Of a stretch of 64,000 nt of DNA, positions 27,401-35,846 are shown in pieces. Where the stretch lies: positions 1,116,001 through 1,180,000 of the forward strand of contig NZ_CP077369.1 of the NCBI RefSeq assembly GCF_019048525.1, given 5' to 3'. Positions within the stretch are counted from its first letter, which is position 1, and each line of letters starts with the position of its first letter. A program made the position numbers and the translations under genes. The notes below the pieces were generated by a model, which was not told the origin of the DNA, did not search any database, and saw nothing but the letters and a program-made list of their open reading frames with translations. Source of the stretch: Acinetobacter lwoffii. Lineage in GTDB: Bacteria > Pseudomonadota > Gammaproteobacteria > Pseudomonadales > Moraxellaceae.

Positions 27401-28534
27401 ATTTTTGAACATATCGATTTTCAGGACAGCAGTTACTGGAATCTGGAAATCCGGCGCCGTTTTAAAAATACCGCACCGCAAATCTGGCAGGAACTGAAAG
27501 AAAAATTTGAACAGGCTTTTCATATACGTAGTGTACTGGAACAGGCCTTTTCCCTGCATTATCAGGCCGCTGTGGTGAATCTGCGAACCCTGTTTCAGGC
27601 CACAGCTCAGGCAGATTTCAAAGCCGAGGAATTGCGTCATAGTATGCAGCGCGTATTGTCCAGCCTGAACTATAAGTTATTGACCGGAATTCGCCTGCAT
27701 GACCAAAGCAAAGCTTATCGCCAGCAATGGCAGCAGCTGTTTCACTCGGCACAACAGCTCGATCGTTCGGGTCTGCTAGAATTTTTAGGTCAGTTTCAGG
27801 TGTATTTCGATGGGCTGGAGGATGACTCCTTTATCCAGTTTTTTGAACAGGAAGTGGCCCAGCTCACACGCTCTGCAAGCACTGAATCGCTGAATGTGGA
27901 CAGTATTTTCCAGACTGCTTTTGATGGCTTGCTGGACGAGATTACAGAAGATATTTTGCTGAACCTGATGCATGACTGGGTGCGTGATATTCTTATTACC
28001 CCGATTCAGGCAGATTTTGCTTTGGCGCAGCTGGAGGCTAAACAGTATCTGTCAGAATTTCCTTTTTATCTGTCCTTGACCGATGCCCCTTTGCAGATTC
28101 GGCAAATCCATCAGCTGTTTCTCGAACATGACATGGTCATGAGCGATTTTAATGAAGCCAAATCGGCGCGGTATCTGACCGGTTCCATCGATCTGGTGTA
28201 TTTCGATGGTCAGCGCTACCATATTGCCGATTATAAAAGTAACTTCCTCGGACCTGATCAGCAGCACTATAGTGCTGAGGCAATTCAGCAGAATATGAGC
28301 CAGTCCAGTTACTGGTTGCAGGCCGCTTTGTATCTGGTGGCGCTGCATCGGTACCTGAGTGCCAATATGCAGGGTTATTCGATTCAGCAGCAATTGGGCG
28401 GCGCGACCTATCTGTATTTGCGCGGGATGAATGGACAGGCGCAGCAAGGGGCTTATCATTGGCAACCGAGCCTGGAATTCATAGAAAAACTGGATCAAAT
28501 ATTGGGCTATTTTGAGCAGAAAAAATCAGCATGA
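24410..28534 (+). CDS. recB: Exodeoxyribonuclease V subunit beta (RecB)
   Basis: This 1374-residue protein is the 3'-5' helicase and nuclease subunit of RecBCD. The Walker A is EASAGTGKTYTL (residues 29-40), the UvrD-type motif II is LVDEFQDTNQDQ, and motifs GDPKQAIYGFRGGDM, MTIHASKGLEFKVVF and LWYVALTRASHR follow in order. The C-terminal nuclease domain shows GSIDLVYFDG and HIADYKSNF, the D-x-K catalytic core that cleaves DNA. The ATG at 24410 is only 5 bases after the recC stop, so translation is likely coupled. Confidence 0.96.
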   Translation: MTFLKQQTQTAISTNPIQDMKFRGLHWIEASAGTGKTYTLSSLMVRIFLDQYYPHQVIATTFTRKATAELKNRVRLRVEETLAYIQRHQQLNSVEIAAKIQNETDPLFQQVLKDYGSRLDYARRRLRLVLNQLDELFVGTLDSFSQKLLREFAFESGKIERAELTEDQDLYIQQLIHDVLRDWIQQQPQYMVNHLYVQNLLKPVEHYTGLVRDALNFSKQHFRKIEPAECDLNKLEACISQLVNIQEHDLAVMRRYCQESPKYFHKSFLTKLTEICENFMTWSAALKTQGTMSFFDAELQPILLNLCHLRRKKTDFQPTTQVFNKSCPDAEQQLILQHSLIVAIDALCEVKQYLDEQLQQLTTYLEFHIIQSVQTRLPQTLQQQGETTFSQQIRTLAEALQGQQGQRFAQFVQARYPLILVDEFQDTNQDQDDLLAKIWRDANRVQSGCMIMVGDPKQAIYGFRGGDMLTYNKAHADVLHKQGREYTLMQNHRSVKPLVEVVDALFQRQMDFGEQVQYTLIQAGSRPHPDLVDMGRINPQPLRWIQLGESDLEADQVAWKIRALLNQSAQQQLYFQQQEHQQSLSADDIAVLGFGHFALEQVKQRLQRMGIPCYKESKQSVFASPIAQDVAAVLTAIMDPFNEAKVKRALLTRLLGFNLKKLIDLQSQSEGLSRYIADLDIIREMWFEKGFLTAWNYALNLFQVWTNLVASQSLDNERVVVNLRHLTEMLSQQSEYYQGAQKLYHWYLRQLQSPSGKDSEKERKLSGDHGVQLMTIHASKGLEFKVVFLLGADAAFDVNKGNLNFSLSAPEQDNILEQSRVIAVNHKNLHEQAILQNAARNAAENHRLWYVALTRASHRVYAMLQDQNAQSDSGLAFWRGQGDQLFQHALSLVEQPLSQEPPRLVEQSSHHQVDMRAQPLPERQFYPRTKTSFTALSQHQLHGHILQDDLVMASEQPDSAADEIHFTGLEEQPAAVPLDWIRLNFPKGTVAGTFLHSIFEHIDFQDSSYWNLEIRRRFKNTAPQIWQELKEKFEQAFHIRSVLEQAFSLHYQAAVVNLRTLFQATAQADFKAEELRHSMQRVLSSLNYKLLTGIRLHDQSKAYRQQWQQLFHSAQQLDRSGLLEFLGQFQVYFDGLEDDSFIQFFEQEVAQLTRSASTESLNVDSIFQTAFDGLLDEITEDILLNLMHDWVRDILITPIQADFALAQLEAKQYLSEFPFYLSLTDAPLQIRQIHQLFLEHDMVMSDFNEAKSARYLTGSIDLVYFDGQRYHIADYKSNFLGPDQQHYSAEAIQQNMSQSSYWLQAALYLVALHRYLSANMQGYSIQQQLGGATYLYLRGMNGQAQQGAYHWQPSLEFIEKLDQILGYFEQKKSA

Positions 28535-28580
28535 TTTTGCAGTTTTATAAAATATATAAAGATTAAACAGAAAATTATCC

Positions 28581-28589
28581 TGTGGATAA
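28581..28589 (-). promoter_or_regulatory. Perfect DnaA-box sequence at the recD 5' end
   Basis: TGTGGATAA is the exact complement of TTATCCACA, the strongest DnaA box. It overlaps an imperfect inverted TTATCC (28576-28581) to form a small palindrome. A nine-base match is expected about once in two such windows by chance, so binding is only a possibility. Confidence 0.3.
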
Positions 28590-28605
28590 CTTTGAGGATA
28601 ACTGT

Positions 28606-30387
28606 GTGGAAAATGAGCAGAATCACGTGTCGCAGCAAGACTCCAATTTAATGGCCTGGATTGACTATTTGTGTCAGCCGCCGTTTAGTACGGCTACATT
28701 TGATCCGGCAGCAAAATTCTTGATCCAGCAACTGCTTGAGGCGATACAGGCAGGGGATAGCTGTATCGAAGTTGATCCTCAGCAGGTTGCCCTATTACAT
28801 AATCTGGTTCTAGACCGCCGTCAGCAAAGTACAGGAATTGCACCATTTATTTGTGCAGATCAGCATTTATATCTGTACCGCTATTGGCAACTGGAACAGG
28901 CGGTAGCCTCACATATTGCTCGGATTAAAGCCCAACCGGTTGCCGCTATTGATTTATCCGAACGTGATCGCAATTTATTGTCAGATCCACAGCAAAAATT
29001 GGCACTGGAAATGGTTGCGCGGCAGGCGCTGAATATTATTAGCGGCGGTCCGGGTACCGGTAAAACCTATACCTTGGCGCATATGATTGCGGTCCTGCAT
29101 GAAGCCTTGCCAAATATCCGGATTGCCATGGCAGCACCTACCGGAAAGGCCGCACAGCGCATGAAAGAAGCACTGCAAAAAGCCTTGCATAGTGAAGCGT
29201 TACAAGAGTTTGAGCTAGAACAATTAAAACAGTTACAACCGGTCACCCTGCATCGCTTATTGGGTCTGGGCACTCGCGGACAGCCACGCTTTCATGCCAA
29301 GCAGCCTCTGCCTTATGATGTGATCGTGGTCGACGAAGCCTCGATGCTGGATTTAAACCTGTCACAGATGTTACTGGCCTCCGTACCGTCTCATGCACGG
29401 CTGATTTTACTCGGTGATGCAGATCAGCTGGCCTCTGTGGATGTGGGAACGGTATTGGCAGATTTACAGCAAGTAGCGACTCTGGAAGATAACCGGGTCA
29501 ATTTAATCACCACGCGGCGTTTTGCGACTGGGGCCAAGATTGGCGCAATGGCGGAGTTTATCCAGCAGAATCATGAGCCTTCTCACGTCTTGCAGAAATT
29601 TGAGCAACAGATTCTAGCAGCCAGTGAGTTACAGGCGATCGATTTGGATCAGGTTGAGATCGACCATTTGCAGCTGCAGTACCTGCTCGCTGGCGCCGAA
29701 CAGACCGCGCATAACTTGAATCAGTATTATGACCAGCTGATGTATGGTTATCAGGCTTATATACAGGCCATAAAAACAGAACGAAACTCAGCTGATTTTG
29801 AGCAGTATGTGCAACAGGTAGTCAAAACTTTTGATGATTACCGGATTTTAACAGCAATCCGTTCTGGTGATCTGGGGCTGCTCAAGATCAACCTGCAGAT
29901 TGAGCAACGCTTTTTAGCAGCCCAAGGGCAGTTGAAACAGGGCGACTGGTATGTCGGACGCCCCGTCATGATGAGTTATAACGACTATCAGTTGGGGCTG
30001 TCCAATGGTGATATTGGCATCTGTTTTTTACGTGAGCAATCTGGTCAGCACCAGTTTGAAGTGTATTTTCCGAGTTTAGAAAAATGGGTGTTAGCCACCC
30101 GTTTACCTAAAAGTATTGAAACTGCTTTTGCACTGACCATTCACAAATCTCAAGGTTCAGAATTTTCCCATACCGCAGTGGTGCTGGATCAATATGCAAA
30201 AAATTTATTGAGCAAAGAGTTGATTTATACTGCAATTACTCGAGCCAAAAAAGTGGTCAGTTTATTGGTAGATTATGATGCTTTTACACAAGCACTTTGT
30301 GTCAGAACCACCCGGAAAAGTGGTTTGAGCCAAAAAATCATTGAAAAATCTAGTAATTTAATTGGCAAAAATAATCAAATCTTGTAG
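28606..30387 (+). CDS. recD: Exodeoxyribonuclease V subunit alpha (RecD)
   Basis: This subunit is the 5'-3' helicase of RecBCD, which drives fast unwinding and influences nuclease control. Superfamily 1B motifs are in order: IISGGPGTGKTYTL (Walker A), APTGKAAQRM, VVDEASMLDL (Walker B), LLGDADQLASVD, and near the C-terminus FALTIHKSQGSEF and LIYTAITRAKKVV. The GTG at 28606 is preferred because GAGG lies 8 bases upstream; a GTG at 28582 would add 8 residues (601 in total). The gene is the last of recC-recB-recD, 71 bases after recB. A gap of 894 bases follows before rpsO. Confidence 0.94.
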   Translation: MENEQNHVSQQDSNLMAWIDYLCQPPFSTATFDPAAKFLIQQLLEAIQAGDSCIEVDPQQVALLHNLVLDRRQQSTGIAPFICADQHLYLYRYWQLEQAVASHIARIKAQPVAAIDLSERDRNLLSDPQQKLALEMVARQALNIISGGPGTGKTYTLAHMIAVLHEALPNIRIAMAAPTGKAAQRMKEALQKALHSEALQEFELEQLKQLQPVTLHRLLGLGTRGQPRFHAKQPLPYDVIVVDEASMLDLNLSQMLLASVPSHARLILLGDADQLASVDVGTVLADLQQVATLEDNRVNLITTRRFATGAKIGAMAEFIQQNHEPSHVLQKFEQQILAASELQAIDLDQVEIDHLQLQYLLAGAEQTAHNLNQYYDQLMYGYQAYIQAIKTERNSADFEQYVQQVVKTFDDYRILTAIRSGDLGLLKINLQIEQRFLAAQGQLKQGDWYVGRPVMMSYNDYQLGLSNGDIGICFLREQSGQHQFEVYFPSLEKWVLATRLPKSIETAFALTIHKSQGSEFSHTAVVLDQYAKNLLSKELIYTAITRAKKVVSLLVDYDAFTQALCVRTTRKSGLSQKIIEKSSNLIGKNNQIL

Positions 30388-30493
30388 GTAAAAGCTTACA
30401 AGGATTCAGGAAATTGACGCATAGAGCTTTTGCTCGGTTTTTGAGAAGATTGGTTCTACAAAATAACTCAACACGGAAAGTTGAGCATAATCG

Positions 30494-30606
30494 TATAATG
30501 ATAATAATAATGTCGGTAGACAGCGAACTTACAGTGAAGTAAGTGAAAGAGGAAACTTACAGCCGCTAAGCCTTGTAGTTTTGGGAGAGACTACAAGGCT
30601 TTTTTA
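30494..30606 (+). ncRNA. Candidate structured small RNA with own terminator (unit 1)
   Basis: A TATAAT hexamer lies at 30494-30499 and a perfect terminator at 30568-30605, giving a possible RNA of about 95-100 bases. It contains one AAnAAnAA motif near the 5' end (30503-30510) and two direct copies of AACTTACAG (30526-30534 and 30554-30562) with a GTAAGT (30539-30544) between them that can pair with either. No reading frame of note is present. No -35 element at good spacing was seen, and the RNA could instead be a 3' portion of recD transcripts. Family not recognised. Confidence 0.45.
30568..30605 (+). terminator. Strong terminator of the small-RNA unit
   Basis: AAGCCTTGTAGT (30568-30579) and ACTACAAGGCTT (30590-30601) pair over 12 bp with a 10-base loop, followed directly by a T run. 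Confidence 0.92.
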
Positions 30607-30796
30607 TATCCTGATTTTTTTATAGGAAGCTTGCTGGATTTTTATCCTAATTTCTTAGCAAAAATTTTCAGCCCTAGCCAGTAAACTTAAGTAAATAGCG
30701 TTAAATAAAACGAGAGCTATGTAACATTATGCAAATTTTCACCCTGTGATGTACGAAATGGCTTACAGCAAAATGAGGCAAATACCTCTATTTGTC

Positions 30797-30812
30797 TGGT
30801 GGGAATATGGCA
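30797..30812 (+). promoter_or_regulatory. Possible sigma-54 promoter (GG-N10-GC)
   Basis: TGG at 30797-30799 and GCA at 30810-30812 have the GG and GC doublets separated by exactly 10 bases, the invariant feature of sigma-54 (RpoN) promoters; 7 of the 11 conserved consensus bases match by my count. A GTAACA half-site at 30721-30726 lies about 75 bases upstream, a usual enhancer distance. The predicted start is near 30823, just ahead of the A-rich RNA. Unsupported by any experiment. Confidence 0.35.
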
Positions 30813-30822
30813 AAATCTACCA

Positions 30823-30958
30823 CACAAGGAAGATGATTTTTCAACAGGATGTTTGAAAATAATAATAAGCGTAAAACGCCATAATAATAAAATAAATAAT
30901 AATGATAAGAGAAAGAACTACAGCGCCAAAAAGCCCGAGTTTACTCGGGCTTTTTTTT
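30823..30958 (+). ncRNA. Candidate Hfq/Crc-binding decoy RNA (CrcZ-like)
   Basis: Downstream of a sigma-54-like promoter lies a stretch with AAnAAnAA motifs at 30858-30865, 30861-30868, 30883-30890 and 30895-30902, at three separate sites, with a small GCG-TAAAA-CGC hairpin (30869-30879) between the first and second. It ends in a strong terminator. AAnAAnAA is the sequence bound by Hfq with Crc in pseudomonads, and the RNAs CrcZ and CrcY carry several copies to titrate the complex and relieve carbon catabolite repression. Acinetobacter has Crc-dependent repression, but to my knowledge no such decoy is established there. No coding frame is apparent. The homology is by analogy of motif and layout only. 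Confidence 0.4.
30931..30958 (+). terminator. Terminator of the A-rich RNA
   Basis: AAGCCCGAGT and ACTCGGGCTT pair over 10 bp around a two-base loop, with an A run before and eight T after. Confidence 0.92.
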
Positions 30959-31158
30959 ATCCATTTTCTATGGGGAGTAGCTGAAGATTCAAGCGAGCTA
31001 AAGGGTTTGCGGGCTTTTCAAAGGAGTTTCTATATTTAATTTATTCTGGATTTATTTCATTAAAATAATGCAAAACCTGAATCTTTAAGGAACAAGAGTC
31101 ATCGGATCTGAGCTGTATCAATGAGCAACCAAAACCATGCAAAAATCTGGATCTATTT

Positions 31159-31187
31159 TTGCAATTTGATGCGTTTTCCCTTAAAAT
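31159..31187 (+). promoter_or_regulatory. Sigma-70 promoter of rpsO
   Basis: TTGCAA (31159-31164) and TAAAAT (31182-31187) are separated by 17 bases, the best spacing for a sigma-70 promoter. They lie about 95 bases ahead of the rpsO start. No other good pair was seen in this gap. Confidence 0.65.
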
Positions 31188-31281
31188 ATGCAACTTGCTG
31201 TAGTGATGCACGGCAGTCAAGGTTTTGAATTCTCATCACTTTGATTTTTATCAAAATATACAAGCATCTCGGAGAAATCGA

Positions 31282-31551
31282 ATGGCTTTAACTAACGCAG
31301 ATCGCGCAGAGATCATGGCTAAATTCGCTCGCGCTGAAAACGACACTGGTTCACCAGAAGTTCAAGTAGCTCTTTTAACTGCTCAAATCAATGACTTACA
31401 AGGTCACTTCAAAGAGCACAAACACGACCACCATAGCCGTCGCGGTCTAATCCGTATGGTTAACCAACGTCGTAAACTACTTGACTACCTTAACGGTAAA
31501 GACCACGGTCGTTATGTAGCATTGATCGGTGCTTTAGGTTTACGTCGTTAA
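31282..31551 (+). CDS. rpsO: 30S ribosomal protein S15
   Basis: This 89-residue protein matches S15 over its whole length ([33 protein letters not shown] then [21 protein letters not shown]). S15 binds 16S rRNA early in small-subunit assembly, and in E. coli it also represses its own translation. GGAGAAA precedes the start. It is followed by pnp as in many proteobacteria; the spacer holds two hairpins. Confidence 0.97.
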   Translation: MALTNADRAEIMAKFARAENDTGSPEVQVALLTAQINDLQGHFKEHKHDHHSRRGLIRMVNQRRKLLDYLNGKDHGRYVALIGALGLRR

Positions 31552-31616
31552 TTCGATTTAAACTTTATTTTCGGGTGTATTGCATGCTTTGTGCTGTATT
31601 ACTGAAAACTAAAGTC

Positions 31617-31665
31617 GGCTTAGCTTTGCGCTGAGCCAGTGGAAGGGGCGAATGTTTCGCTCCTT
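31617..31665 (+). promoter_or_regulatory. Tandem hairpins in the rpsO-pnp spacer
   Basis: GGCTTAGC (31617-31624) pairs with GCTGAGCC (31630-31637), and AAGGGGCGAA (31643-31652) with TTCGCTCCTT (31656-31665), each with one G-U pair. In E. coli this spacer has a terminator-like stem and an RNase III processing site through which PNPase controls its own mRNA. A similar role is inferred by position only; the sequence does not settle which stem does which job. Confidence 0.5.
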
Positions 31666-31805
31666 CTTTGTGTTTAAAAATAGTATTTAATCTGGTGAGG
31701 TCGGCTTCTAAGCTTTGTCATTTACTCGTCCATATGGTCATGAATGCCAAACCTTAGGGGTCTCCACTAGAATAATTGTTCACAAGAACTAGGAAAAAAT
31801 AAAAC

Positions 31806-33899
31806 ATGTCAATGTTTAATATTATTCGTAAAGAATTCCAATTCGGTCAGCACAACGTTATCTTGGAAACAGGTCGTGTTGCCCGTCAGGCAAACACTGT
31901 TGTGATCACCATGGGCGGCGTACAAGTACTTGTTGCTGTTGTGGCACAGCCTAAAGCAAAAGCAGGTCAAGACTTCTTCCCATTGACTGTAAACTATCAA
32001 GAAAAGCAATATGCTGCTGGTCGTATCCCGGGTGGTTATGGCAAGCGTGAAGGCCGTCAGTCTGAAGCTGAAACTTTGATTTCACGTCTGATTGACCGTC
32101 CAATTCGTCCATTGTTCCCAGAAGGTTACTTCAACGAAATTCAAGTAACAGCCACTGTTATTTCTTCTGACAAAACGATGGATGCTGACATTGCTGCAAT
32201 GTTAGGTACATCTGCTGCATTGTCTATCGCTGGTACACCTTTCCGTGGTCCAATTGGTGGCGCACGTGTGGGTTTAATCAACGGTGAATACATCCTGAAC
32301 CCGAACCTTGAACAACTTAAAGAGTCTGATCTTGATCTTGTCGTTGCAGGTACGGAATCTGCAGTACTGATGGTTGAATCTGAAGCGAAAGAGCTTTCAG
32401 AAGACCAAATGCTGGGCGCTGTATTGTTCGGTCATGACGAAATGCAAATTGCGATCCAGGCGATCAAAGAATTTGCTGCAGCTGCAGGCGCGGTTGAGTC
32501 AACTTGGGTTGCTCCAGTTAAAAACGAAGAACTTCTTGGTAAATTGAAAGAAGCATTCGAAGCGAAAATCTCTGAAGCTTACACGATTGCAGTGAAACAA
32601 GACCGTTATGCGGCACTTGACGCGCTTTATGCAGAAGCAGTGGCACAGTTCGTTCCTGAAAATGACGAAACGGGCATTGCAGAAGAAGTAAATGAGCTGT
32701 TCGAAGACCTTAAATACCGTACTGTACGTGACAACATCCTGTCTGGTAAGCCACGTATCGATGGTCGTGATACCAAAACTGTTCGTGCAATCGACGTACA
32801 AGTAGGCGTATTGGATCGTGCTCACGGTTCTGCATTGTTCACACGTGGTGAAACTCAGGCCTTGGTCACAACGACTTTGGGTAATACACGTGATGCCTTG
32901 ATGGTTGATACCCTTGCTGGTACCAAAACTGACAACTTCATGTTGCACTATAACTTCCCTGCATACTCTGTAGGTGAAACAGGTCGTGAATCTGGTCCTA
33001 AGCGTCGTGAGATTGGTCATGGTCGTCTGGCACGTCGTGGTGTTCAAGCTGTACTTCCTGCGGCTGACCGCTTCCCGTATGTGATCCGTATCGTATCTGA
33101 CATCACTGAATCTAACGGTTCGTCTTCAATGGCATCTGTATGTGGTGCATCACTTTCTCTTATGGATGCCGGTGTTCCACTTAAAGCACCAGTTGCAGGT
33201 ATTGCGATGGGTCTAGTGAAAGAAGGCGAGCGTTTCGCAGTTCTTTCTGACATCTTGGGTGATGAAGATCACTTGGGCGACATGGACTTTAAAGTAGCGG
33301 GTTCTGCAAACGGTATTACTGCGCTACAAATGGACATCAAGATCGAAGGCATCACTGAAGAGATCATGGAATCTGCATTGAACCAGGCTTATGCGGGTCG
33401 TATGCACATCTTGAATGAGATGAACCAGGTGATTTCACGTGCGCGTCCTGAAATTTCGATGCACGCACCGACATTCCAGGTGATCAACATCAACCCGGAT
33501 AAAATCCGTGATGTGATCGGTAAAGGCGGCGCGACCATTCGTGCGATCACTGAAGAAACTAAAGCAGCGATCGATATCGAAGATAACGGTACAGTTCGCG
33601 TATTTGGTGAAACTAAAGCGGCTGCGCAAGCTGCAGTTGCCAAGATCCAGGCACTTACTGCTGAAATCGAGCCAGGTACAATTTATACAGGTAAAGTGAT
33701 TCGTATCGTTGAATTCGGTGCGTTCGTAAATATCCTGCCAGGTACTGATGGCTTGCTTCACATCTCTCAAATCTCAAACGAACGTATTGCGAACGTGGCA
33801 GATGTATTGAAAGAAGGTCAAGAAGTGAAAGTACAGGTTGCGGATGTTGATAACCGTGGCCGTATCAAATTGACGATGAAAGACATCGAACAAGTTTAA
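31806..33899 (+). CDS. pnp: Polyribonucleotide nucleotidyltransferase (PNPase)
   Basis: This 697-residue enzyme degrades RNA 3'-5' using phosphate and can also add nucleotides; it forms a trimer and joins RNase E in degradosomes. The two RNase PH-like domains are seen in [40 protein letters not shown] and in the second core [34 protein letters not shown]; the KH domain is [19 protein letters not shown], and the S1 domain is [27 protein letters not shown]. The catalytic [16 protein letters not shown] loop is present. The start follows AGGAAAAAA. A long terminator follows. Confidence 0.97.
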   Translation: MSMFNIIRKEFQFGQHNVILETGRVARQANTVVITMGGVQVLVAVVAQPKAKAGQDFFPLTVNYQEKQYAAGRIPGGYGKREGRQSEAETLISRLIDRPIRPLFPEGYFNEIQVTATVISSDKTMDADIAAMLGTSAALSIAGTPFRGPIGGARVGLINGEYILNPNLEQLKESDLDLVVAGTESAVLMVESEAKELSEDQMLGAVLFGHDEMQIAIQAIKEFAAAAGAVESTWVAPVKNEELLGKLKEAFEAKISEAYTIAVKQDRYAALDALYAEAVAQFVPENDETGIAEEVNELFEDLKYRTVRDNILSGKPRIDGRDTKTVRAIDVQVGVLDRAHGSALFTRGETQALVTTTLGNTRDALMVDTLAGTKTDNFMLHYNFPAYSVGETGRESGPKRREIGHGRLARRGVQAVLPAADRFPYVIRIVSDITESNGSSSMASVCGASLSLMDAGVPLKAPVAGIAMGLVKEGERFAVLSDILGDEDHLGDMDFKVAGSANGITALQMDIKIEGITEEIMESALNQAYAGRMHILNEMNQVISRARPEISMHAPTFQVININPDKIRDVIGKGGATIRAITEETKAAIDIEDNGTVRVFGETKAAAQAAVAKIQALTAEIEPGTIYTGKVIRIVEFGAFVNILPGTDGLLHISQISNERIANVADVLKEGQEVKVQVADVDNRGRIKLTMKDIEQV

Positions 33900-33941
33900 T
33901 TCTTAAAATATTCACATGGGAAAACTCATGTGAATAACAAC

Positions 33942-33997
33942 AAAAAAGCCCTGAGATTGGTCAAAGTGTTTACTTTGGCTGGCTCAGGGCTTTTTTT
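33942..33997 (+). terminator. Terminator of pnp
   Basis: AAAAAAGCCCTGAG pairs with CTCAGGGCTTTTTTT; the interior also has a CCAAAG-type stem, making a long bipartite hairpin followed by a T run. Confidence 0.9.
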
Positions 33998-34149
33998 ATG
34001 CCTTCAATAAGATTCTGCTACGCAAATAAAGACTGATTGGATTGCTTAAGTCTTCGGCTCGGCTCATAATTTTAAGACGGATAGATGGGGAAGGCCTAGC
34101 TCTATCCTGCAACAACAAAAAGCAGAATTGTGAATAGAGAATTGTCTTA

Positions 34150-35385
34150 ATGCAGGTTTATTATTTTTACCAACATCCGACCGAACATCATATTTTTGTA
34201 CAAAAAGAGCCTATTGCTCAAGCCGAACCTGAATTTATCTGGATCGACTATACCCGGGCAGATGTGGTTAATCGGGCTGAGACTTGGCAAAAAGAAATAG
34301 AACAGCAGACCCATTTATACCTAAACGAATTGCATGTAAACGATATTCTTAATTTAGAACATCCTTGTGTATTTGATAGCATGGATGACTATGAGTTGCT
34401 TATTTTTCGCAAGCTGATTACCCCGGATGATGACATCGAGAGCGGTGAGCAGGCGCTGGAACAGCATGAAAAAGTATTTGGTCTGGCGACTACTCCGATT
34501 AGTTTTATCATGACTCCTCAAGTGCTGATTACAGTACGTGAGCAAGGCAATAAAGCAATAAAAAATTATATTTCCCGTATTGAAACCCATGTGATCCGTT
34601 CCACTCAGGAACAAAATAAGTCACGAAAACTCCCGATGACCCCGCTGGATTTATCGTTACGTTTGCTGAATAGCATGGTGGATGGTTATTTGGATTTACG
34701 TGTGCCTTTAACCCGACGGGTTGAATTCTGGCAACAGGAGTTATTACAGGGGCATCGCCGCTTTACTAAATGGAACCAGTTATTGCAAGAAAGCATATCT
34801 TTTCAACAAGTGGAAAATCTCTGTGAAGAGCAAATTGATACCTTGCAAGAACTGCGAGATGAAATTATCGATAATTATCCACACTTGAAAGGCAAGAAGA
34901 AGTCGGAACGGCAGGATATTATGCTGGTCCGAATGAATGACCTGGTCAGCCATGTAGAGCGCATCCAAAAACACACTGTTCGTTTGCGTGCCTCGATTCA
35001 GGCGGCTATCGACCTGCATTTTTCAGCCATTGCCAATCAGACCAATGAAAATATGCGCATCTTGGCGATAATTACCGCTATTTTTGCACCGCTGACCTTA
35101 TTGACCGGGATTTACGGGATGAACTTTGAATTTATTCCGGGGGCGAAATCTCCTGTCGGGTTCTGGAGTATGTTAATGATCATGTTCATTAGCACGGTAT
35201 TGCTGGTGTATTATTTCTATCGCAGACATCTGGTCGGCCGAGGGGAGCGCAGTGTGATTGATCTACTGGCACAACAGCATAAGAATCAACACGTGAATCT
35301 GTTCTGGTTCCTGGACTATGAGCCGATTAAGCAATCAGTGAAAGAGACCATGAAAGAAGTTGAAAAGCTGACCAAATTAAAATAG
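34150..35385 (+). CDS. CorA-family metal ion transporter
   Basis: This 411-residue protein has the CorA design: a large cytoplasmic N-terminal domain, a long helix, and two C-terminal membrane segments with the signature GMN at residues 323-325 (TGIYGMNFEF). CorA-type proteins form pentameric channels for Mg2+ or, in the ZntB branch, other divalent cations. A tail of about 45 residues follows the second segment, whereas typical CorA ends shortly after it with a basic run; the tail contains RGERSVIDLLAQQHK. The cation cannot be settled by sequence. The gene follows pnp with its own upstream spacer that holds a CTGC-AACAACAA-GCAG hairpin. Confidence 0.9.
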   Translation: MQVYYFYQHPTEHHIFVQKEPIAQAEPEFIWIDYTRADVVNRAETWQKEIEQQTHLYLNELHVNDILNLEHPCVFDSMDDYELLIFRKLITPDDDIESGEQALEQHEKVFGLATTPISFIMTPQVLITVREQGNKAIKNYISRIETHVIRSTQEQNKSRKLPMTPLDLSLRLLNSMVDGYLDLRVPLTRRVEFWQQELLQGHRRFTKWNQLLQESISFQQVENLCEEQIDTLQELRDEIIDNYPHLKGKKKSERQDIMLVRMNDLVSHVERIQKHTVRLRASIQAAIDLHFSAIANQTNENMRILAIITAIFAPLTLLTGIYGMNFEFIPGAKSPVGFWSMLMIMFISTVLLVYYFYRRHLVGRGERSVIDLLAQQHKNQHVNLFWFLDYEPIKQSVKETMKEVEKLTKLK

Positions 35386-35499
35386 AGCTACCTTTATCAA
35401 TCGATATTTATAAAAGTTGTCCTATTTTTCAAGCACACGTAGATCAGTGGACTTCAATTTTAGATTAGCTCTGTAGAAATCAACACTCTGTTCTGCTGA

Positions 35500-35757
35500 T
35501 CACTCAACTTGAGCTGTTCGAGTCAGTATTTTATAGATTTCATCTTTTAATTTCAGTTTTTTACGCTTGATCGCCTCAATATCATTGTTGATATGATTGA
35601 CTGGATCAAGTTCAAGCTGGCTGATTTCTTTGTCCAGCTCATTATGTTCCTCGAATAACTTGGCAAAATAGGGATTTTCCTCGCGAAGTTGCACAATCAA
35701 GTCGCGGTATTCGGGAAACATGTATTTGATTTTCTTATTGCAATCTTTGGTTTTCAT
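35500..35757 (-). CDS. YdcH/DUF465-family small protein
   Basis: This 85-residue protein has the DUF465 pattern MFPEYRDLIVQLREENPYFAKLFEEHNELDKEISQLE followed by a helical region with KRKKLKLKDEIYKIL, the same layout as E. coli YdcH. It looks like a short coiled coil. The family has no established function. The start is MKTKDC at 35757; family similarity begins at residue 13 (MFPEY), which is an alternative start. Confidence 0.8.
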   Translation of the reverse strand: MKTKDCNKKIKYMFPEYRDLIVQLREENPYFAKLFEEHNELDKEISQLELDPVNHINNDIEAIKRKKLKLKDEIYKILTRTAQVE

Positions 35758-35846
35758 AGGGATTCTTATACTCTAATCATAAAATTAAATATAAATATGT
35801 TCTGATCTGCACTTGAAAATGCAGATCGACAGAACATGAAAATGAT

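Noticed and set aside
30799..30984. Frame of 61 codons overlapping the A-rich RNA
   Set aside because: It reads through the terminator hairpin and has biased N and K residues typical of AT-rich non-coding DNA, with no ribosome-binding site of note.
32499..33047. 182-codon reverse frame within pnp
   Set aside because: Antisense to the PNPase core, rich in C, T and F; no ribosome-binding site or family.
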